64,000 nt of DNA, from positions 3,078,001 to 3,142,000 of the forward strand of contig NZ_CP128846.1 in assembly GCF_030388665.1 (NCBI RefSeq), written 5' to 3'. The translations under genes and the position numbers were made by a program. Numbering within the stretch: the first letter of the stretch is position 1; every line of letters begins with the position of its first letter. A model generated the notes under the pieces. It did not search any database and had not been told where the DNA came from. It saw only the letters and a list, made by a program, of their open reading frames with translations. Shown here in pieces: positions 55,062-64,000 of this stretch. Source of the stretch: Streptomyces flavofungini. Lineage in GTDB: Bacteria > Actinomycetota > Actinomycetes > Streptomycetales > Streptomycetaceae.

Positions 55062-56558
55062 TCACGCCCCGGTCAGCACCTCCGCCGCGGCCTGTCCGCA
55101 CACCCGCGCGGCGCCGTACGTGGCGATGTGCAGGGAGCCAGACGGCTTGGACTGGGGTACGCCCATCTCGACGACGACGGTGTCGGGGCGGGCGGTGAGG
55201 AGGTGGTCGACGGCGGCGGACATCCACGGGTGGCGGTGGGCGTCGCGGACGACGGCGACCACGCGGCGGGAGCCCGCGGCCGCGAGGGCCTTCGCGCCCG
55301 CGTCGTCGCCGCTGAAGGATCCGGTCTCCGTGCCGGGCAGACGGCGGGCCAGCTCGGCGGCGACACCCCACGGGGTCTCGTCGCCGACGGCGATGTTGGC
55401 CAGGGGGGTGAAGGCGGCGACGTAGGGCGCCTCGGTGAGCGCGCCCGCGGAGGACTCGCTGTGGGTGACCGTCACGGCGCGGCGGGCCGCGCGCAGGCCG
55501 ATCTCCGGGTCCGCCGCACCTCCCGCACCGGCCGCGCGCGCGGCCGAGGCCCAGTCGGCGAGCGCCCGCACCCGGGCGGCGGCGTCGGCGAGACGCTCCT
55601 CGGGGAGTTCGCCCGCGCGGACCGCGGACACGAGGGCGTCGCGCAGCCGCAGGACGGTGAGTTCGTCGTGCAGGCCGCCGCCGACGCAGATCGCGTCGCA
55701 GCCCGCGGCGACGGCGAGGACGGTGCCGCGCTCGATGCCGTAGGTCCCGGAGATGGCCCGCATCTCGATGCCGTCGGTGACGATCAGGCCGTCGAAGCCG
55801 AGTTCGCCGCGGAGCAGGTCGGTGAGGATGCGCCGGGACAGGGTGCCCGGCAGTTCCGGGTCGAGCGCGGGGACGCTGATGTGGGCGCTCATCACCGCGC
55901 GCGTACCGGCGGCGATCGCGGCCCGGAACGGGATGAGTTCGCGGGCGTTCAGGACGTCCGCGTCGACGTCGATGTGCGGCACCGCGTGGTGCGAGTCGAC
56001 CGCGGTGTCGCCGTGGCCGGGGAAGTGCTTGGCGCAGGCGGCGACGCCGGCGGACTGCATGCCCTCGATGTAGGCGCCGGTGTGCCGGGCCACCAGGTCC
56101 GGGTCGGAGCCGAAGGAGCGTACGCCGATGACCGGGTTGCCGGGGTCGGAGTTGACGTCGGCGGACGGCGCCCAGTTGAAGGTGACGCCGCACTCGGCGA
56201 GGCGGCGGCCGAGCTCCGCGGCGACGCCCCGGGTGAGGGCGACGTCGTCCACGGCGCCGAGCGCGTGGTTGCCGGGGAAGGAGGAGCCGGTGCGCACCTC
56301 CAGGCGGGTGACGTCGCCGCTCTCCTCGTCGATGGCGACGACGATGTCCTCGCGCTCGGCCCGCAGCTGGGCGGTGAGCGCGGCGACCTGCTCGGGGGTC
56401 TGGATGTTGCGCCCGAACAGGCCCACGGAGGCGAGACCCTCGCCGATGCGGCGCAGCAGCCAGTCGGGGGCGGTGGTGCCGCCGAAGCCGGGCTGGAGGA
56501 CGGTCAGGGCGTCGCGGGTCAGGGTGTCCGGGGCGCCGGAGGTGAAGCTGGAGGTCAT
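55062..56558 (-). CDS. nagZ: GH3 beta-N-acetylglucosaminidase (NagZ-like)
   Basis: 498 residues. The GH3 loop KHFPGHGDT (acid/base His region) and nucleophile Asp in IVTDGIEMRAI are present; the second, C-terminal domain is retained. Starts 7 bp after the dasC stop and is the last gene of the das operon. It splits GlcNAc residues from imported chitobiose; no signal peptide, so cytoplasmic. Confidence 0.9.
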   Translation of the reverse strand: MTSSFTSGAPDTLTRDALTVLQPGFGGTTAPDWLLRRIGEGLASVGLFGRNIQTPEQVAALTAQLRAEREDIVVAIDEESGDVTRLEVRTGSSFPGNHALGAVDDVALTRGVAAELGRRLAECGVTFNWAPSADVNSDPGNPVIGVRSFGSDPDLVARHTGAYIEGMQSAGVAACAKHFPGHGDTAVDSHHAVPHIDVDADVLNARELIPFRAAIAAGTRAVMSAHISVPALDPELPGTLSRRILTDLLRGELGFDGLIVTDGIEMRAISGTYGIERGTVLAVAAGCDAICVGGGLHDELTVLRLRDALVSAVRAGELPEERLADAAARVRALADWASAARAAGAGGAADPEIGLRAARRAVTVTHSESSAGALTEAPYVAAFTPLANIAVGDETPWGVAAELARRLPGTETGSFSGDDAGAKALAAAGSRRVVAVVRDAHRHPWMSAAVDHLLTARPDTVVVEMGVPQSKPSGSLHIATYGAARVCGQAAAEVLTGA

Positions 56559-56564
56559 GGTGCG

Positions 56565-57395
56565 TTAGCCCTTCACGGCGCCGTCGGTCAGACCGGCCAC
56601 GGCCCTGCGCTGCAGGAAGACGAAGAGGATCAGGATCGGGATGGCGAACAGCGAGGCCGCGGCCATGGTGGCGCCCCAGTCGTCGCCGAACGCGGTCTGG
56701 AAGCTGGAGACCCACACCGGCAGGGTCTTGGACTCGGCTTCCTTGTTGAGCACGAGGACCAGCGGGAACTCGTTCCAGGCGGTGATGAAGCCGAAGAGCG
56801 AGGTCGACATCAGGCCCGGCGCGAGCAACGGCAGGATCACCCGGCGGAAGGCCTGCATGCGGGTGCAGCCGTCGACCATGGCGGACTCCTCCAGTTCCTT
56901 GGGCACCGCGGCGACGAAGCCGCGGAGCGTGAGGAGGGTGAAGGGCAGGATCATCACCATGTAGAAGAGGGTCAGCGGGATCAGGCTGTTCAGCATGTCC
57001 GCGTCGCGCACGATGATGTAGATCGCGATGACCATGACTTCCCACGGCGCCATCTGCGCGAGCATGAAGCCGATGATGAAGCCGCGCCGCCCCTTGAAGC
57101 GCATGCGGGCGAGGGCGAACGCCGCGGTCACGCCGATGATGAGGGAGAAGACGACCGCGAGGATCGTCACGGTGAGGGAGTTGCCGACCATGGTCCAGAA
57201 GTGGTCGGCGTCCATCGCCGTCCTGAAGTGCTCAAGGGTGGCGTCGGTCGGGAACCAGACCGGGTCCTCGGCGATGATGTCGCCGGTCGGCTTGAAGGCC
57301 GTCGCGAACATCCAGTACACGGGGAAGACGCAGAAGACGAAGATGACGACAGCGGCCAGGTTGGGCCACAGCCGGCCCATCAGCGAGCGCTTCAC
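56565..57395 (-). CDS. dasC: Chitobiose ABC permease DasC
   Basis: 276 residues from GTG 57395, overlapping the dasB stop (GTGA). Six membrane segments, EAA loop ESAMVDGCTRMQAFRRVILPLLAPG for the MsiK-type ATPase. Inner membrane half of the sugar channel with DasB. Confidence 0.94.
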   Translation of the reverse strand: MKRSLMGRLWPNLAAVVIFVFCVFPVYWMFATAFKPTGDIIAEDPVWFPTDATLEHFRTAMDADHFWTMVGNSLTVTILAVVFSLIIGVTAAFALARMRFKGRRGFIIGFMLAQMAPWEVMVIAIYIIVRDADMLNSLIPLTLFYMVMILPFTLLTLRGFVAAVPKELEESAMVDGCTRMQAFRRVILPLLAPGLMSTSLFGFITAWNEFPLVLVLNKEAESKTLPVWVSSFQTAFGDDWGATMAAASLFAIPILILFVFLQRRAVAGLTDGAVKG

Positions 57396-58381
57396 AGCTC
57401 GTCCTCCTCTTGCTTGAGCACGATTCGCAGGTAGAACGAGGTGATGGCCAGCAGGATGAGGATGGTGAGCAGCGCGATCGCGGCACCCATGCCGAAGTGC
57501 TGGTTGCCCATGCCCTCGATGTAGGCGTAGACAGGCAGGATCTCGGTGAGCCGGTTGGGGCCGCCCTCGTTGATCGTGAAGACCTGCACGAACGCCTTGA
57601 ATACCCAGATGATCTCCAGGAACGTCGTGGCGTAGAGGAAGGGCCGCAGATACGGCAGCGTCACCTGGGTGAACTGCTTCCAGGCCCCCGCGCCGTCCAG
57701 CGCCGCGGCCTCGTACAGCTCCGCGGGAATGGTCGTCGTGGCGGCGTACAGGTTGATCGCCACGAAGGGGATGGACATCCAGACGATGAGCAGCAGGACC
57801 ACGAAGAAGGTCGAGTACTGCGTGGCCAGCCAGTCGTGGTCGGCCATCGACTCGAAGCCGATCTTGGCGAGCACCCAGTTGACGACGCCGAAGCGCTGCG
57901 CGAACAGCCACTGGTAGACGGTGCTCGCCGCGACGACGGGCATCGCCCAGGCGAGCACGAGGCCGACCAGGAGGAACGTGCGCATCTTCCGACCGAGGCG
58001 GGCGAGGAGCAGTCCGACCAGGGTGCCGAGGACCATGATCAGCACGACGTTGACGGCGGTGAAGACGACCGAGCGGCCGGTGACCCGCCAGAAGTCCTCG
58101 CCGGTGAGGATCTCCTTGTAGTTGTCGATTCCGTTCCACTCAGTGAGGCGCAGGATGAACTGCCTCATGTTGAGGTTCTGGAACGACAGGATCCCGTTGT
58201 TGACCAGTGGCCAGCCGAGCAGCAGCAGGGTGGCGATGATCGCGGGGGCAAGAAGCAGATAGGGCGTGAGGCCGGCGAGACGCCTTGCGGACCCGACCGG
58301 GCCCTTTGGTCGTGACCCGCCGTCCAGTGTCTGCACCTCCGTCGGGCCGGAGGGCGGCCGTTCGGTCTTCTGCACGGTCAT
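57392..58381 (-). CDS. dasB: Chitobiose ABC permease DasB
   Basis: 329 residues from ATG 58381 (AAAGAG 9 nt upstream; an alternative start at 58390 is too close to it). Six membrane segments and EAA loop YEAAALDGAGAWKQFTQVTLPYLRP. A sugar permease paired with DasC; no ATPase gene is present here, matching the shared MsiK ATPase encoded elsewhere. Confidence 0.93.
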   Translation of the reverse strand: MTVQKTERPPSGPTEVQTLDGGSRPKGPVGSARRLAGLTPYLLLAPAIIATLLLLGWPLVNNGILSFQNLNMRQFILRLTEWNGIDNYKEILTGEDFWRVTGRSVVFTAVNVVLIMVLGTLVGLLLARLGRKMRTFLLVGLVLAWAMPVVAASTVYQWLFAQRFGVVNWVLAKIGFESMADHDWLATQYSTFFVVLLLIVWMSIPFVAINLYAATTTIPAELYEAAALDGAGAWKQFTQVTLPYLRPFLYATTFLEIIWVFKAFVQVFTINEGGPNRLTEILPVYAYIEGMGNQHFGMGAAIALLTILILLAITSFYLRIVLKQEEDEL

Positions 58382-58600
58382 GCTCGCCATCTCTTTCGTG
58401 GGCAATGCGAAGCGCTGGGGCAGCGAGGGGGCGCTGGGGGCAGCGCGGGGGCGCCTTGAGCAGCGCGGGGAACGCGAGGTCGCGCGGCTGGGGGGGGCGC
58501 GAAGAACGCTTGGTCGCGCCGTCGGGGGCGCGGTGAACGCATGGGTGCGCCGGGGGCAGCGGGGTCGGTTCACCCGCCGCCCCCGGCGGGGTCTGCGTTC
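58382..58600 (-). other. dasA-dasB intergenic region
   Basis: 219 bp. GC-rich with short GCAGCGCGGGG-like repeats; a small hairpin near 58573-58592 may terminate or attenuate the dasA message ahead of dasBC. No gene. Confidence 0.35.
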
Positions 58601-59875
58601 TTACTGCTTCTGCGACAGGCGCTTGTTGAGCTCGCCCTCGACCTGCTTGGCGGCGTCGGCGGGCGACTTACCGTTGAGCACCGCGGTCATGTAGTTCTTG
58701 AGCGGGTTCGGCGGGTTCTCGACCGCGCCCCACTCCGGGATCAGCGGCGTGGTGCCGCCGCCGGCGGCGGCGGGAGCGGCGGCCTCGGCGGCCGCGTTGC
58801 CCTTGAGGTTGGACTCCAGGGACTTCTTGTTCGGGATCGTGCCGCCTTCCTTGGCGAACTGACCCTCGAACTTGTCCGACAGCGCGATCTTGAGGAACTC
58901 CTTGGCGAGCTCCTGCTTCTTGCTGGTCGCGGCGACCGCGAGGTTGGAGCCGCCGAGGAAGACACCCTCGGGCTTGTCCGCGGTGGCGCCGGGGATCGTG
59001 AAGTAGCCGATGTCCTTCTCGATCTTCTTGTTGGCCTTGATCGCGGTCGCGGCCTCCCAGCTCATGCCGATGAAGGCGCCGGTCTTGCCCTTGGCGAAGA
59101 CCTCGGCCTGCTGCGGGGTGGCCTCGTCCTTGTTCTTCGGCGCCTTGGAGAGGTCCGCGAACTGCTTGTACGTCTTCATGGCCGCGGCGACCTTGGGGTC
59201 GTCGAGGTTGGAGACGTACTTGTCGCCGTCCTTCTTGACCAGCTCGGCGCCCTCACCGATGGTCAGGCCGACGAAGTGGTACCAGTTCTGGCCGGGCAGG
59301 TAGATCGGCTCGGCGTCGGTCTTCTCGCCGATCTGCTTGAGGTTCTTCAGGAACTCGGCGCGGGTCTTGGGGGTCTTCTTGATGCCGGCGTCGGCCCAGA
59401 CCTTCTTGTTGTAGATGACGACGCGGTTGAGGACGAACCACGGCGCGGCGTACTGCTTGCCGTCGATGACCGAGGCCTTGTTCATCGACTCGGTCCAGTC
59501 GGCGCCGATGGTCTCCTTGAGGTCACCGAGCTCGGCGAGGCCGCCGGTCTTGGCGTACGCGGCGGTCTGGGTGTTGCCGATCTCGAAGACGTCCGGCGGG
59601 TTCTCCTCGGAGAGGGCGGTCGTCAGCTTCTGCTGAATGCCGTTCCACTGCTGGACCTCGAACTTCAGCTTCGCGCCGGTCTTCTTCTCGAAGGCGGCCG
59701 TGACGTCCTTCTGCCACTGGTCCGGCGTCGAGCCGTCCATGGCCCAGAGCGTCAGCGTCTCGCCCTTGAAGCCGTCCGCCCCGGACTTCTTGCCGTCCTT
59801 GTCGTCGCCGCCACACGCCGCGACCGAGACCAACATGCCCGCGACACCGATAGCCGCTATGAGCTTGCGCTTCAC
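58601..59875 (-). CDS. dasA: Chitobiose-binding lipoprotein DasA
   Basis: 424 residues. GTG 59875 is chosen because AAAGGAGG ends 6 nt before it, while the ATG at 59881 touches that site. Lipobox VSVAAC with lipid Cys21. Sugar-binding family 1 fold: NPPDVFEIGNTQTAAYAKTG, WFVLNRVVIYNKKVW, MSWEAATAI. Binds chitobiose/GlcNAc at the cell surface for DasBC. Divergent from dasR with dre sites in between. Confidence 0.95.
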   Translation of the reverse strand: MKRKLIAAIGVAGMLVSVAACGGDDKDGKKSGADGFKGETLTLWAMDGSTPDQWQKDVTAAFEKKTGAKLKFEVQQWNGIQQKLTTALSEENPPDVFEIGNTQTAAYAKTGGLAELGDLKETIGADWTESMNKASVIDGKQYAAPWFVLNRVVIYNKKVWADAGIKKTPKTRAEFLKNLKQIGEKTDAEPIYLPGQNWYHFVGLTIGEGAELVKKDGDKYVSNLDDPKVAAAMKTYKQFADLSKAPKNKDEATPQQAEVFAKGKTGAFIGMSWEAATAIKANKKIEKDIGYFTIPGATADKPEGVFLGGSNLAVAATSKKQELAKEFLKIALSDKFEGQFAKEGGTIPNKKSLESNLKGNAAAEAAAPAAAGGGTTPLIPEWGAVENPPNPLKNYMTAVLNGKSPADAAKQVEGELNKRLSQKQ

Positions 59876-59963
59876 AGTCATCCTCCTTTGGATGCCAGCC
59901 AACCCCCCACCCGCAGCGACCAAGAGGACCGAAAGACTGCCCGTGGGACTGGACCTGGTCTTT

Positions 59964-60003
59964 AATGGTGTAGACCAGTACGGGGAGCTTGGCCTAGACC
60001 TTT
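59964..60003. promoter_or_regulatory. Two dre sites in the dasA promoter
   Basis: Site A AATGGTGTAGACCAGT (59964-59979; core TGGTGTAGACCA) and site B CTTGGCCTAGACCTTT (59988-60003; core TGGCCTAGACCT). The sites are 24 bp apart, about two helical turns, placing DasR on one face of the DNA about 90-130 bp upstream of dasA. Confidence 0.85.
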
Positions 60004-60061
60004 ATAGGTGTCAAGGGTGTATAAGAAGGGCAGTCACGTCCGTTATCGGACCGACACCTGA

Positions 60062-61099
<1,038 letters not shown>

Positions 61100-61229
61100 C
61101 CCGCGCGGGCAGCCCGGCAGCCCCTGCGGCACGCCCGTACGACCCCAGTCCCGTCCGCCCCGTAGCGCGGATCACATTCCTGCCCTACCGTCCTCCCGTC
61201 ACCGCAGATCGTGAACGGGAGGACGGCCC

Positions 61230-63370
<2,141 letters not shown>

Positions 63371-63374
<4 letters not shown>

Positions 63375-63571
63375 GCGGCCCCCTGCTGCGCGCGCTGCGC
63401 GGAATCCGTTGGTACGTAAGGGAGTTGACGGACGAGTCCGCGTACGAGCGGTACGTGGCGCACGTCCGCAAGGACCACCCGGCCGCGGCCGTGCCGAGCC
63501 GCCGCGCGTTCGAGCGGATGCGGACGGACCGGCAGGAGTCGGACCCCCGGCAGGGCTTCCGCTGCTGCTGA
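63371..63571 (+). CDS. YbdD/YjiX-family small protein
   Basis: 66 residues: RGIRWYVRELTDESAYERYVAHVRKDHPAAAVPSRRAFERMRTDRQ. This DUF466 partner regularly follows cstA genes and is needed for uptake in E. coli. ATGA overlap means coupled translation. Confidence 0.92.
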
Positions 63572-63607
63572 GTCCGCCGTTGAGCAGGCACGACGGCACT
63601 TCCGGTA

Positions 63608-63628
63608 CCCGTCCGTTATACGGACGGG
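63608..63628 (+). terminator. Small hairpin after the cstA operon
   Basis: 9-bp perfect stem CCCGTCCGT/ACGGACGGG with a 3-nt loop. Confidence 0.65.
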
Positions 63629-63705
63629 GGTTCCGTGCCGCGAGATCCCTGACTTAGATTTCCCGCACATTAAGAACGGGATAAGTGAGGGAACGGAGCC
63701 GCGGT

Positions 63706-63996
63706 ATGTCAGATGCGCCTGAAGTGCCAGTTGCGCCTGAAGTGAGACAGCCGACGGTCACGCCGGTCCGCGTGGTCATCGCCCTCTGCCTGGTGGCGCC
63801 CTTCGTGGCGATGCTCTGGGTGAGTTCGTACGCGAAGGTCGACCCGGCCTTCATCGGGATCCCGTTCTTCTACTGGTACCAGATGCTGTGGGTGCTGATA
63901 TCGACCGCGCTCACCATGGTCGCGTACCAGCTCTGGCAGCGTGACCAGCGCGCCCGCAAGGCCCACGCGGCCCACCAGGAAGGGGCGTCCCGGTGA
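63706..63996 (+). CDS. DUF3311 small membrane protein
   Basis: 96 residues from ATG 63706 (GGAG upstream). Two membrane helices (about 24-42 and 54-72) with VDPAFIGIPFFYWYQMLWVLIST, the DUF3311 signature. These proteins precede and overlap sodium:solute symporter genes. Confidence 0.85.
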   Translation: MSDAPEVPVAPEVRQPTVTPVRVVIALCLVAPFVAMLWVSSYAKVDPAFIGIPFFYWYQMLWVLISTALTMVAYQLWQRDQRARKAHAAHQEGASR

Positions 63997-64000
63997 ACGA
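63993..64000 (+). CDS. Start of next gene, probably sodium:solute symporter (cut off)
   Basis: GTG 63993 overlaps the TGA of the DUF3311 gene. Only 8 bases are visible, so the identity is inferred from the known gene pair. Confidence 0.3.

Noticed and set aside
54702..57434. 910-aa plus-strand ORF over nagZ/dasC
   Set aside because: Shadow of two well-recognised minus-strand genes and a repeat region.

Overview
The window is about 72% GC with dense, mostly convergent or divergent short operons, GTG and TTG starts, WhiB-like and das genes and nickel SOD. This identifies a Streptomyces (or very close relative) chromosome core. The gene order lon, kgd, malic enzyme, sodX/sodN, eshA, sigH, wblE, pdtaS, nagB, dasCBA and dasR matches what I know of the S. 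coelicolor core. There is no insertion sequence, prophage, CRISPR array, tRNA or rRNA that I can see. The accessory signal lies in resistance genes, small regulator/operator modules and many short tandem repeats.

Region by region. (1) 1-7.1 kb: the tail of a GH25 muramidase, lon with a HspR-type HAIR element, an acetyltransferase, a PadR/HAAS-type membrane pair, a rhomboid-like membrane protein and a SpeE-like protein. (2) 7.1-13.6 kb: a two-component system, then the fused E2-E1 2-oxoglutarate dehydrogenase and a small conserved protein. (3) 13.7-22.2 kb: an erm rRNA methylase behind a 16-residue leader peptide with an attenuator-like RNA; an F420-type oxidoreductase/TetR pair with palindromic operators; a DUF4097-PadR operon; and an HTH/Clp-N pair with two operators over a leaderless promoter. 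(4) 22.4-29.5 kb: malic enzyme, a polar amino-acid ABC importer, a methyltransferase, a CGNR zinc-finger regulator and the Ni-SOD pair sodX/sodN. (5) 29.6-37.3 kb: an OtrA/TetM-type ribosome-protection GTPase with an upstream ORF, an ECF41 sigma factor with its own promoter signature, and small enzymes. (6) 37.3-48.5 kb: a polyprenyl synthetase with the EshA-type encapsulin shell protein, amidase, PLP enzyme, Na+/H+ antiporter, anti-sigma/SigH, a lipid-kinase-like protein and WblE. (7) 48.7-64 kb: PdtaS-type kinase, TetR/SDR pair, SIS isomerase, and the amino-sugar cluster nagB, nagZ, dasCBA and dasR with DasR (dre) sites, then cstA with its small partner and a DUF3311 protein.

Working together: dasABC import chitobiose/GlcNAc-type sugars, NagZ and NagB process them, and DasR reads the phosphorylated product at dre sites. 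The erm and otrA-like genes are preceded by nearly identical AT-rich/TTGCC promoter boxes of the type bound by WhiB7, so they probably form one antibiotic-responsive set. The best candidate for something undescribed is the erm leader and its mutually exclusive RNA arms, followed by the otrA uORF, the HTH/Clp-N operator module and the orphaned ECF41 promoter.
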